Origin: Polyangiaceae bacterium
GTDB lineage: Bacteria > Myxococcota_A > Polyangia > Polyangiales > Polyangiaceae
Assembly: GCA_016712345.1 (NCBI GenBank)
Contig: JADJRH010000001.1
Coordinates: 620,001-684,000, forward strand
Length of the DNA stretch: 64,000 nucleotides
Direction of reading: 5' to 3'
The notes beneath the pieces are model-generated. The model was given only the letters and a program-made list of their open reading frames with translations, searched no databases and was not told the origin of the DNA. Positions 34,407 to 43,120 of this stretch are shown piece by piece. The position numbers were made by a program, and so were the translations under genes. The number at the start of each line of letters is the position of its first letter. Positions within the stretch are counted from its first letter, which is position 1.

Positions 34407-35729
34407 CTACTGGTACAAGAACCACTTCACCGTCGGGCGAATTTCCATGTGAAAGTGGTCAAAGTGCGCCGCGTTGTAATTGGGTGACAGCACGTACGTA
34501 AACACCCCGAGATCGTACGCTTCGCACATGATCGAACGCAGTTCGCGCGCCTCAGGAGTATCACCGGGACGCACGCCCTCTCCGCACGTTTTGTCGCCGA
34601 TTTTGCCGTGAAAATGAGTGGCAACGCTGATCCATGTGCCGTCTTTTTTCTTCAGCATCGCCACATCGATCGCGAGCCCCGCGGGGTGGCGCGTTCCGGG
34701 AGCGGCCCAGGTTTGCCTTGAGTGCGTGTGTACACTTTGCTTCGCCGTTGCCGTTGTCGCGGTCGCCGGCGCGGCTTTGGCCGGTGTTTTTGCAGCCGCT
34801 GGCGGTGTTGCCGCACGAGCCCTTGCGGCGGGAGGAGCTTTTTGAGCCACCTTTGTCACCTTGGGCGCCGCCGGCACGCTCACCGTTTTCGGCTGTAAAG
34901 TGGGCGTTTTTTGCTTTGCACCTTGTGTACCCACGCTCGGCGACTTGCTCGGCGAAGTTGGCAATTTGCTCGAAGGCAGCGCAGGCAATCCCTTGGGTTT
35001 CGCCGCTGCGGAAGCACTTGGTTTGGCCGCCGCGGGAGCACTCGGTTTGGTCGTCGCCGGAGCGGACTTGGGCGCGGCACCGGATGTTTTTAAAGCCGCA
35101 ACGGCGGGTTTTGCAGCGTTTGCTACACCGGTCGCGGGCTTTTCCACCGCGGAGCCCGCCGTTTTGGAGCCGGTTGCAAGAGCGGCCGGAGGCTCCGATT
35201 TGCCCTGTTTTGCAGTTGATTTCGCGTCACCCGCAGCCGGCTTTTTTTCAGCCGCTTTTTCGGTGCTTTCTTTCACACCGTGATCCGCCCGCGGCACGTT
35301 GGGCCTAAAAAGCGAATAGTGGACAACCTCGTCAATGTCGTGGCGCGCCAAGATCTTGGCAAAATCGTCGAGCGCCAGCGCCAAACGCGCATCGAGCACT
35401 TCGTACATGCTTGTTGCGCGCTCGCTCTCCGCAATAGACGAGTGAATGTGTACACCTTGTAGTTTGCCCGTGAGGCGAATGGGTGTTGTCACTCCGTCGA
35501 TTGGATCGGCCTGCTTGTAAGGCACTTTGCGCTTGTCGAGTTCAGCCAGCGCCTCGGCCCCTGTCATGTTGGCGTACCTGTACGATGCCGTCGCCTCCGC
35601 CACGTCCGAGGCAGGCACCACGAGATACGGCGAGAGCGCGGCCGCCTGCTTGGCCGGAACAATGCCGGCAACCGCCGCAATGCCGGCGGCGAGATAGGGA
35701 GCGAGAGTGCGCAATAAGGTTCGCGGCAC
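34407..35729 (-). CDS. Exported extensin-like/M15-type peptidoglycan peptidase
   Basis: A 440-aa protein. GTG 35729 is preferred because it begins a clean signal peptide (MPRTLLRTLAPYLAAGIAAVAGI..., cleaved near 'QAAAL'); ATG 35813 would overlap the divergent gene's start. An N-terminal domain (to ~150) is followed by ~190 residues of Ala/Lys/Pro/Ser low complexity, then a C-terminal extensin-like/M15 domain: 'TRHPAGLAIDVAML' (HxxxxAxD) and 'NAAHFDHFHMEIRP' (HxDHxH). These metal-binding His/Asp residues are those of D,D- or L,D-peptidases. It is periplasmic, acting on peptidoglycan, and the second such enzyme in the window. Confidence 0.83.
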   Translation of the reverse strand: MPRTLLRTLAPYLAAGIAAVAGIVPAKQAAALSPYLVVPASDVAEATASYRYANMTGAEALAELDKRKVPYKQADPIDGVTTPIRLTGKLQGVHIHSSIAESERATSMYEVLDARLALALDDFAKILARHDIDEVVHYSLFRPNVPRADHGVKESTEKAAEKKPAAGDAKSTAKQGKSEPPAALATGSKTAGSAVEKPATGVANAAKPAVAALKTSGAAPKSAPATTKPSAPAAAKPSASAAAKPKGLPALPSSKLPTSPSKSPSVGTQGAKQKTPTLQPKTVSVPAAPKVTKVAQKAPPAARARAATPPAAAKTPAKAAPATATTATAKQSVHTHSRQTWAAPGTRHPAGLAIDVAMLKKKDGTWISVATHFHGKIGDKTCGEGVRPGDTPEARELRSIMCEAYDLGVFTYVLSPNYNAAHFDHFHMEIRPTVKWFLYQ

Positions 35730-35811
35730 CCGGCCACCATAATCGAACCGCGAGACTTGGCCAGATTTTGGCTTTTCCCAACCGTGCTCCGATGAAAGAG
35801 TGCCCGCGCTC

Positions 35812-36546
35812 ATGAACGCCCCCACCAACCCGGCGCCGTCCCCTACCCCGTCGGCGCCCACGTTGCGGCAAGCGCTGCTCGCATCGTTTGTGGTGAGTGC
35901 CGCAGTGGCCGTTGTTTCTCGCTTTGCCCCCAAAAACTATGCGGCAACGGCCGTAGGTTTGGTGTTTTTGGGGGCAACCTGGTTCTTAACAATTCGGCGC
36001 GACGACACCCATGCCGCCGATTGGGGTTTGGCGCTCGGTGGATTGCTCGAACGCGATGCAATTGATTGGCCCAAGTTATTAAAAGACGCGGCCATTGCAT
36101 TGATTTGGGCGCTTGTTTTTGCGGCTGTATTTTTTCCGCCCTTTTATTTTGGCTATCGATTTTTTTGGCAGCCCTCGCGCGGCTTTGCATTCAAGTGGCC
36201 GAGCAATGTGTTTGATGACGTGGCGGGTCAGTTATTCGTGATTGCTTTGCCCGAGGAGGCCTTTTACCGAGGTTATCTTCAATCCGCATTGGAACGCGTT
36301 TGGGCGCCGAAACGCCGGATTTTGGGCGCAGAGCTTGGGTTTGGGTGGCTCGTCAGTGCCGCTGTATTCGCCGTGGGGCATGTGCTCACTTCGCCGTCGC
36401 CCGCACGATTGGCTGTGTTTTTTCCCGCACTTTTATTCGGCTATATGCGCGCGCGCACCAAGGGAATCGGCGCTTCAATGGTGTTTCACGCCGCTTGCAA
36501 TATCTATTCTGCAACGCTCGCCAGAGGTTTTGGATTGCCGGTATGA
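35812..36546 (+). CDS. CPBP-family intramembrane metalloprotease
   Basis: A 244-aa protein from ATG 35812. It has about six to seven TM helices. The CPBP/Abi motif 1 is 'PEEAFYRGYLQSAL' (EExxxR), motif 2 is 'FAVGHVLTS' (His), and motif 3 is 'GASMVFHAACNIYS' (HxxxN). In myxobacteria related proteases (myxosortases) cut MYXO-CTERM tails. No MYXO-CTERM protein occurs in this window, so that role is only a possibility. Its stop overlaps the start of the HAD phosphatase gene (ATGA at 36543-36546). Confidence 0.88.
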   Translation: MNAPTNPAPSPTPSAPTLRQALLASFVVSAAVAVVSRFAPKNYAATAVGLVFLGATWFLTIRRDDTHAADWGLALGGLLERDAIDWPKLLKDAAIALIWALVFAAVFFPPFYFGYRFFWQPSRGFAFKWPSNVFDDVAGQLFVIALPEEAFYRGYLQSALERVWAPKRRILGAELGFGWLVSAAVFAVGHVLTSPSPARLAVFFPALLFGYMRARTKGIGASMVFHAACNIYSATLARGFGLPV

Positions 36547-37202
36547 AAAAGCGGCGCGCGGCTCTGTTTGATATGGATCGCACGCTTCTGCGGGTGGAAA
36601 CGGCATCTCTTTATGCGCAATACCAACGGCGATTGGGTGAGGCCGATTGGAGCGATATGGTGAAACTTGCCTATTGGTTGGCGCAATACAAATTTGGCGT
36701 TCTCGATGTGACGCGTGTGGCTGAAAAGGTGCTGGTTAACATTAAAGGTGTTTCAGAAATATCGCTCGCTGCGCGCTGCGATGATTGGTTTCAAAACGAT
36801 GTGGAGCACCATATCGCCGATGCCGGTCGGCTCGCCGTAAAGCGGCACCGAGAGGCGGGCGACGTGTGCGCGATCGTCACGGCGGCATCCCCTTATGCAT
36901 CCAGGCCGCTGGCGCGCATTCTGGGTATTGAACATGTGGTCGCTTCACCGTTTGAAGTGGATGAAAAAGGCTATTTCACGGGGCGGCCGGTGAAGCCCCT
37001 CAACATCGGCGAAGGCAAAGTGACGCGCGCAAAAGCGTTATTGGATTCGCTTGATTTGCAGCTCCACGAGGCAATTTTTTATACCGACAGCGTTCAGGAT
37101 CTACCCCTCGTTGAAGCGGTCGGTGAAGCGGTATGCGTCAATCCCGATCCGCGTCTTTCGCGTATTGCCAAAAAACGCGGATACCGCATTGAACATTGGT
37201 AG
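36543..37202 (+). CDS. HAD-IB family phosphatase (SerB-like)
   Basis: A 219-aa protein coupled to the protease gene by an ATGA overlap. HAD motifs: I 'ALFDMDRTLL' (DxDxT), II 'IVTAASP', III Lys in 'GEGKVTRAKAL', and IV 'YTDSVQDLPLVEAV'. The helical cap between motifs I and II fits subfamily IB (phosphoserine phosphatase-like and lipid-phosphate acting members). The substrate is unknown. Translational coupling to a membrane protease suggests a shared membrane-lipid or envelope role. Confidence 0.88.
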   Translation: MKKRRAALFDMDRTLLRVETASLYAQYQRRLGEADWSDMVKLAYWLAQYKFGVLDVTRVAEKVLVNIKGVSEISLAARCDDWFQNDVEHHIADAGRLAVKRHREAGDVCAIVTAASPYASRPLARILGIEHVVASPFEVDEKGYFTGRPVKPLNIGEGKVTRAKALLDSLDLQLHEAIFYTDSVQDLPLVEAVGEAVCVNPDPRLSRIAKKRGYRIEHW

Positions 37203-37253
37203 CGAGACTATGGAGTTCTGCGGCGACAACAGCCGGGACGCAAACGTGAGGGA

Positions 37254-38231
37254 CTAAATGTCGTTGGCGCACTCGTTAAAGTCAACGCCGCATCCATTCA
37301 CTTCATCAAAGATGCAGTCTTGACAATCCGGCCCCAGATCTTGGCCTGAGCAGGCATTGGCGCATTGCATGGCGCATTTGTCATTGCAAATGCAGGTAAT
37401 GAGTTTGTCGTATAGAGCGTCGGAACCGGGACAAAGCGGCAGATTTGGATCGCCCTCGGTAATAAAGGTGCCACATGTCTGGCACTCTTCCATGGTGCCG
37501 TAGTTGATATTGAGCACCACGTTTCCAGGTTGATTGGGTGTTTCTACAATAATGTACGTGGGCATGCCGGCATTGAGATAAACGCCGAGCGAAACGGGCG
37601 AAGTGCCGGGAATGTCATTGCAGCCGTAAAACGCGCAGCCTTGATCGAGAACTTCAATGACCGTGTCAACGTCACCGGCGCTCCCGTACGTATCAAATTG
37701 GTAATAAGTGGTCTGCGGGGGATAAAACAAAAACACCGCTTCGGGACCGGCATCAACCGCGCAGGCCGAATACCATTGATCGCCCCACTCAAACGTATTG
37801 ACGCTTAGACTCTGCGGAACGGTGCCGCCAATGTTAATGGTATTACAGATTTGTCCGCAGGCGCAGTTATCTTCAACGCAGAATCCGCTTTCACAAGTGC
37901 CGGAGGGACAAACAAAACCGCAACCACCGCAGTTATTGGGGTCAAAATAAGTGTCGGTGCAAACGCCGTTGCAATACGTGCCTTCAAAACACTCTTCATC
38001 GTATTCACAAACGCCTTCAACACAGTTGCCTTCATAACAAGGCTGATCACACCCGCCGCAATGTTCCCACTCGGTATCGGTGTCAACACACTTGCCGTCG
38101 CACTTGGTAAGGCCGTCCCCGCATCCGGTTGGATTTTCAACAATTACTTTGCTTCCACACGCTGAAATCAGCATGGAAAAGGCGGTTGTAAGGCCCAAAA
38201 GAGTAAGGATGTGCTTGCTGGAAGGTAACAT
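37254..38231 (-). CDS. Cys-rich lipoprotein
   Basis: A 325-aa protein from ATG 38231 with lipobox 'LISAC'. The N-terminal half has modules of the 'CGxGLTxCxGxCVDTxTxxxHCGGCxxxC' type seen in myxobacterial surface lipoproteins. A beta-rich domain follows ('NTFEWGDQWYSACAV...TYYQFDTYGSAGDVDTVIEV'), resembling a PPC domain. The C-terminus has eight more Cys. It stands alone between the HAD and GH35 genes. The DNA is visibly less GC-rich than the first 35 kb. Confidence 0.87.
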   Translation of the reverse strand: MLPSSKHILTLLGLTTAFSMLISACGSKVIVENPTGCGDGLTKCDGKCVDTDTEWEHCGGCDQPCYEGNCVEGVCEYDEECFEGTYCNGVCTDTYFDPNNCGGCGFVCPSGTCESGFCVEDNCACGQICNTINIGGTVPQSLSVNTFEWGDQWYSACAVDAGPEAVFLFYPPQTTYYQFDTYGSAGDVDTVIEVLDQGCAFYGCNDIPGTSPVSLGVYLNAGMPTYIIVETPNQPGNVVLNINYGTMEECQTCGTFITEGDPNLPLCPGSDALYDKLITCICNDKCAMQCANACSGQDLGPDCQDCIFDEVNGCGVDFNECANDI

Positions 38232-38300
38232 GCACGCATGATCGCGCGCGCAACCGGGGGCGTCAATGGGGCCGCAAAATTGTTTATAAATTGCTTGGAG

Positions 38301-40481
38301 TTAGTCTTTTTCAATAGCAAACATTCTAACCGTCTTGCCGGGAATGCGCGTTTCAATGGCCCCATGTTCAATGGGCAGTTGCTCGTCGCCGAAGAGATCC
38401 CGCGCTATGCCTTTGGCGGCCCCGGCAATACTGAATCTACCCATCACATCGTTATCGGTAGGGTTCACAACGAAGAGAACACGCGGCGTTCCGGCTGCGT
38501 CTTCGTGGATTGTCGATAACAGTCCGTGAGGGTCGCACGCACACGTGGGAAGACCCAATGACTCAATAGCTCGGGCAACCGCGTTGTCGACTGCGGCGGG
38601 TGTTTCATCGATAAACAGCGGCACATCGTGCAGCGTTTCATTCATTGCGTACCATGCGAGCGCGGTTGAATGCGGTCGCAGCGAGGAGTCGAATTCGGGC
38701 TTTTGCGGACCGAAAGAGATCGCTACACCGTTATTTTGCGCCGCGCATAACACGTCAAAGAGATCGGCCGAAATGCCCCCGGACGATGCGTACACAAGCC
38801 ATTTTGCATCTCCCGCGGGTAGCTCTTTGTCAAATGCTTCTACAATGGAAAATGGAACACCGCGCGCGTCGAGGGCCTGTTCAAACGCTCGAATAAACGT
38901 GTCCACTTCAATGCCGATAGGCCGCCCGGCGTCAAAGTTGTCTTCAATGGTTCGCTCGCGCGCACCGGAGTTTGCAATGGCAAAGGCGGTTCCGGGGAAC
39001 GGGCCAAACGCGTGCAGTGCTCGCGTCAATCGACGCTCGTGCCGGGGGATCACAACGCGCACCGGAACGCGGCGGCGAAGAGAGTGGAAGTTTGTCTCGT
39101 TCAATATTTCAAAAAGTTTATGAAAAAAGGCGGCAAACGGGCGATTTCTACCGTGCCTGTCAATGGGTGCACCAATCCATCTGTCGCGCTCCACCGCCAT
39201 GTAAAGGCTCATTCCGCGGAGCCCCCAGGCGAGCGCACTCAGGATTGTAAAGATCGAGTCGCGTTCTAACAGCGGCGGGAAAAATGGGGGAAAGCCCACG
39301 CCCATTTCACAGGCGTACGGCGGCACGCCTTTTAGCTCGCAATGAGCGGCCAATTCACCCGTGCGACGCGCAATCACCGCTCGCCCCGAGGGGCCCGCTT
39401 GGTAATAGTAATCAAGTCCCACGAGGTCCACAGCCCGCGACACAACGGCTGCCGAAAGCGGCGTTGCTTCTTCGCCGGGCGGCAGATTGTGCATTGTCGG
39501 CAATCCCGAAAACCCCGCATCTTCAAGGGCTTTCTTAAACCGGGCAAACGCCGCCGTAAGCATATCTTCCTGCGCTTCGGCCCAATCGAGATGAACAACG
39601 AGATCATCGAGCGATGTGCCGTCGAAACGCATTGGCGGGTCAAGCGAGGCAAAACGAAGGTCCGCCGGGAGCTGGGTTTTTGATTGCGATGCGTTTATCG
39701 CCGCATCACTGGGAGATTTAGCATCGAGCGTATCGGATGTGGGCTGCGAAGTTGATTGCGAAGCCGCTGCATCGGGCCCCTTTTCATTGCGGGCAATGCG
39801 ACGCGAATAAGCGGGAGGCAACGCCTCAACCGTTTTATACTTTTGCCGAAGGAACGCGCGATAATGCAATATCGCGTCGGGATGATAGTCTTGATCGTAT
39901 AGTCCGTCGCGAAAGTAAAGCGCACCTTCGTTATCAACCTGAATAAGAACAATGGGTCCGTTTGGATAAAGAAGCGGTGAAAGCACAGGGCCGAGCGCGT
40001 GAAAATAGCGGGCTACTTCATCTGAAAACGCGTCGGAAGCATAGCTCGGCACCGGAAATCCGAGCGGAAGCATAGGCAAGATAACGGGGTGTTGGCGCGG
40101 TGAACGGGCTTGGCAATTACCATCCCAAATAACGCGTTCGGGAATACCAAAATAGGTCATTTCTGCATTGATGTGTGGGCCGGGCCTGAAGATCACATAA
40201 AGGCCCAGTTCGTGGGCCATTTTCATAAAACCGGCCACATCCCTGCGTGGGTCTTGCTCCCCAAAATCAAAGACTCCGGGCCGGATTTCATGGGTGGCCC
40301 ACGGAACGTACACATCAATGAGTTTGGGCCCCATCGCTTTTACGGCCGACAGGCATGCGTGCCACTCTTCAGGATCGAGGCGAAAGTAATGAACCGCCGC
40401 GGCGTAGAGCGGAACAACTTGGTTATCGATTGAGAGGCCTTCGGGAACGAGTTTAACGTTGCGCGGGTGCTGCGTGCTCAT
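38301..40481 (-). CDS. Glycoside hydrolase family 35-like (beta-galactosidase-type) enzyme
   Basis: A 726-aa protein from ATG 40481 without a signal peptide. The (beta/alpha)8 features of GH35 are present: 'YVPWATHEIRPGVFDFG' near 60, 'FRPGPHINAE' near 98-107, and the acid/base 'IQVDNEGA' with Glu185. A plausible nucleophile is Glu in 'PYACEMGVGFPP'. A Ser/Thr/Asp/Ala-rich insert interrupts the barrel around residues 235-270. The C-terminal ~250 residues look like a glutamine-amidotransferase-like and beta-domain tail. It would hydrolyse beta-linked galactosides or other exo-glycosides in the cytosol. Confidence 0.88.
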   Translation of the reverse strand: MSTQHPRNVKLVPEGLSIDNQVVPLYAAAVHYFRLDPEEWHACLSAVKAMGPKLIDVYVPWATHEIRPGVFDFGEQDPRRDVAGFMKMAHELGLYVIFRPGPHINAEMTYFGIPERVIWDGNCQARSPRQHPVILPMLPLGFPVPSYASDAFSDEVARYFHALGPVLSPLLYPNGPIVLIQVDNEGALYFRDGLYDQDYHPDAILHYRAFLRQKYKTVEALPPAYSRRIARNEKGPDAAASQSTSQPTSDTLDAKSPSDAAINASQSKTQLPADLRFASLDPPMRFDGTSLDDLVVHLDWAEAQEDMLTAAFARFKKALEDAGFSGLPTMHNLPPGEEATPLSAAVVSRAVDLVGLDYYYQAGPSGRAVIARRTGELAAHCELKGVPPYACEMGVGFPPFFPPLLERDSIFTILSALAWGLRGMSLYMAVERDRWIGAPIDRHGRNRPFAAFFHKLFEILNETNFHSLRRRVPVRVVIPRHERRLTRALHAFGPFPGTAFAIANSGARERTIEDNFDAGRPIGIEVDTFIRAFEQALDARGVPFSIVEAFDKELPAGDAKWLVYASSGGISADLFDVLCAAQNNGVAISFGPQKPEFDSSLRPHSTALAWYAMNETLHDVPLFIDETPAAVDNAVARAIESLGLPTCACDPHGLLSTIHEDAAGTPRVLFVVNPTDNDVMGRFSIAGAAKGIARDLFGDEQLPIEHGAIETRIPGKTVRMFAIEKD

Positions 40482-40538
40482 TGAGGCGCGCGGAGCATAA
40501 CGCGTTTACGCATGCGGTGACTTTAACTTGGCCCGAAA

Positions 40539-41366
40539 TCAATCAATGCGCACCGAGCGGCGCGAAAGCGAGCGATGCTCAAACCCTTCGACGGCAAATG
40601 TGATTTGGGGCGACTTTTCAGACGCGACACCCACAGCGATGAGCAGCGGCAAAAAGTGCTCCTCGGTGGGGTGAGCCACGTGCAGCGCGGGGGCGCAACG
40701 TCGGTAGTTGGCAAACGAATCGAGATCCCAACGAGCAAGCGCGTTCTTTGTCCACTCATCAAATTCAATTGCCCAAGCCGGAGGCGGCGAAGGGTCTTCG
40801 TAGCGCGAAAGCCGCAGATTGTGAGTGATCGATCCGCTCGCGATCGTGAGTACATTTTCGCGACGAAGCGGTGCGAGCGCTCGGCCCAGCCTGATTAAGT
40901 CCGATGCGGAGAGCCGACTCGGCAACGAAACTTGAAGTACCGGTACGTTGGCCGATGGGTACATGTGGAGGAGCGGCAGCCAAGCGCCGTGATCGAGGCC
41001 GCGTTCGGCGGCACGCGAAACACTCCACGGGCGCAGGAGACTTTCAACACGGCGTCCAAGTTCGGGCGCGGTGGGCGCCGCATATCGGAGTTGGTAGAGC
41101 GACGCTGGAAAGCCCGAATAGTCGTACATCAAAGGGCGCGGCAACACGCTGCCGATGGTCGGTGATCGCGTTTCCCAATGTGCGGAGACGACGATGATTG
41201 CGTCGGGTGTACGCACGCCTTCAATGAGCGACCTGAGTTGTGCACCTTTGACAACGTCGAGCGCCAACATGGGCGCGCCGTGCCCAACGAACAGCACGGG
41301 CTGCGTTGGGCAAGAAGGCGTGACGCCGCCACAAAGCGAACCAATTTCAGGCTGGAATTCCGCCAT
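40539..41366 (-). CDS. LigB/DODA-type extradiol dioxygenase (YgiD-like)
   Basis: A 275-aa protein from ATG 41366. The class III extradiol dioxygenase residues are present: 'FVGHGAP', 'VVSAHWET', 'LDHGAWLPL', 'SGSITHNL' and 'HPTEEHFLPLLIAVG'. These His/Glu residues coordinate the metal in the 4,5-DOPA dioxygenase/YgiD family. It opens catechol rings; the physiological substrate in bacteria is uncertain. It is monocistronic. Confidence 0.93.
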   Translation of the reverse strand: MAEFQPEIGSLCGGVTPSCPTQPVLFVGHGAPMLALDVVKGAQLRSLIEGVRTPDAIIVVSAHWETRSPTIGSVLPRPLMYDYSGFPASLYQLRYAAPTAPELGRRVESLLRPWSVSRAAERGLDHGAWLPLLHMYPSANVPVLQVSLPSRLSASDLIRLGRALAPLRRENVLTIASGSITHNLRLSRYEDPSPPPAWAIEFDEWTKNALARWDLDSFANYRRCAPALHVAHPTEEHFLPLLIAVGVASEKSPQITFAVEGFEHRSLSRRSVRID

Positions 41367-41519
41367 CGCAACCGCTCCCTCAAAGGCCGTGCGAAACGCA
41401 CGAACTCCTCAAATGAAAAGGCGAGGCAGCCCAAAGCAGCCCCGCCCATGAGTCTTGTATTCTATACGACTACGGGCAGCTTTGGGGGAGGATTTGGGAA
41501 GAGCGGGGCCCCGAGTGCG

Positions 41520-43082
41520 CTACCGGGCCATGGAGAGGGAGCGGAGCACGAAATCGTAAACAGGGCCCCAGTAGACACCGAGGACGAGCGTGGGGACCGC
41601 AAGCAGAATGCTCGCCGCGTTGAAGAGCTTGCGTACCTGCGTAGGCTCGGTCTTTTCGCTCTTTTCGAGGTACATCGCGCGCATGACGCGGGAGTAATAA
41701 AAGAGCGAGATAACGCTGTTCACGACGCCCACAACCGCAACCGCCCAGTTCCACGTTCCACCGGCATTCACGAGCGCGGAGAACAGGTAGAACTTGCCCA
41801 CGAACCCGGCCATGGGGGGCAAACCGGTGAGCGAGATAAGGAACACCGTCATCACCGCGGCCACCACCGGCGCGCGACGACCGAGCCCCTTAAACGAGTT
41901 GATCGTTTCATCACCGCCGTTTTGCTCCGCAACGCCGGCAACGATGAGGAACGCGCCGAGGTTCATGAAGCAGTACGTGACGACGTAGAACACGATCGAA
42001 GCAACGCCCGCCTCAGAGAACACCGAAAAGCCGAGCAACATGTACCCGGCGTGCGCAATGCTTGAGTACGCAAGCATGCGCTTCACATTGTCTTGGCCGA
42101 GCGCCGACAAGTTGCCCACGGTCATGGTGGCCATCGCGAGGCAACCCGCGATGATGGGCCACGGAGTTTCAACAGGTGTACCCTTCACGATCGGCATGTC
42201 GGCCGCGCCGAGCGCGTCCCAAAAGAAGCGGATCATGACGGCGAAGCCGGCTGCTTTGGGGCCGACGGAGAGGAACGCCGTGACGGGCGTGGGAGCACCT
42301 TCGTAAACGTCGGGTGTCCACATGTGGAATGGCGCGGCGCTGATTTTGTAGCCAAAACCGGCGAGCATGCAGACCGTGCCAACGAACACAACGGCGGGCA
42401 CTTTGCCCTGCGCGGTGGTGAGCGCCACGATGCGCTCAGCGCATTCACCGAGGTAGAGCGACTGGGTGATCCCGAAGATCCAGCTCATGCCGTAGAGCAT
42501 GATCCCCGAGGCAACGCCGCCGTAGACGACGTATTTGAGCGCCGCTTCGCTGCTCTTTTTGTCCTGGAACTTGAGACCGGCCATCACGAAGCTGATGACG
42601 CTGACGATCTCCAGCGAGAGGTAGATCATCAGCAAGTTGCGGCTCGAAGCCATGAGGTTCATGCCCAGCGTGAGCACGAGCAGCAGCGCGAAAAACTCGC
42701 CCGGATCGCGGCGAAACTTGGTGAGCGCCGAATCTTTGGGCGCGTCTTCGGCATCGAGTTCCGCGCTCTCTTTTGCAGTTTCGTCACTCGGGATGGAGAA
42801 GAGAACCACCACACCGGTGACGAACGCGAACACCACGCGAAACAGATTTGAGAAGCGATCCGCCGCGAGCAAACCGTAGAAAAGGGCGACGGGCTCGCTC
42901 TTTGAGAGCAGCGCCGCCAGGCCGACTCCACCCGAGATCGCGAGGCTTACTGCGGCGAGGCCCACAATGCCGGTGAGCTTGGCCTTCCCCTTTGCGACCA
43001 GATCCCACGCGATGATCAGCAAAATGCCGCCGATCAGCGCCAACTCGGGGACCAGGTATTTCAGGCTTTGGACGTTATCCAT
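41520..43082 (-). CDS. nuoN: NADH-quinone oxidoreductase subunit N
   Basis: A 520-aa antiporter-like subunit with about 14 TM helices from ATG 43082. Family signatures include 'LEIVSVISFVMAG' in TM5, 'APFHMWTPDVYEGAPTPVTAFLS' (discontinuous TM7), 'YSSIAHAGYMLLG' and 'GLPPMAGFVGKFYLF'. It pumps protons in the distal arm of complex I. It is 38 bp downstream of nuoM, the last gene of the nuoLMN cluster. A ~20-residue charged stretch ('SDETAKESAELDAEDAPKDS') sits in a loop near residue 105, longer than usual. Confidence 0.95.
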   Translation of the reverse strand: MDNVQSLKYLVPELALIGGILLIIAWDLVAKGKAKLTGIVGLAAVSLAISGGVGLAALLSKSEPVALFYGLLAADRFSNLFRVVFAFVTGVVVLFSIPSDETAKESAELDAEDAPKDSALTKFRRDPGEFFALLLVLTLGMNLMASSRNLLMIYLSLEIVSVISFVMAGLKFQDKKSSEAALKYVVYGGVASGIMLYGMSWIFGITQSLYLGECAERIVALTTAQGKVPAVVFVGTVCMLAGFGYKISAAPFHMWTPDVYEGAPTPVTAFLSVGPKAAGFAVMIRFFWDALGAADMPIVKGTPVETPWPIIAGCLAMATMTVGNLSALGQDNVKRMLAYSSIAHAGYMLLGFSVFSEAGVASIVFYVVTYCFMNLGAFLIVAGVAEQNGGDETINSFKGLGRRAPVVAAVMTVFLISLTGLPPMAGFVGKFYLFSALVNAGGTWNWAVAVVGVVNSVISLFYYSRVMRAMYLEKSEKTEPTQVRKLFNAASILLAVPTLVLGVYWGPVYDFVLRSLSMAR

Positions 43083-43120
43083 GGTCTTGCTTTTCTGCGG
43101 AGGGCCTCACCCAAGCAGTT

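Noticed and set aside
35812..36546. Calling the CPBP protease a myxosortase
   Set aside because: No MYXO-CTERM (Gly-Cys, TM, Arg cluster) tail occurs on any protein in the window.
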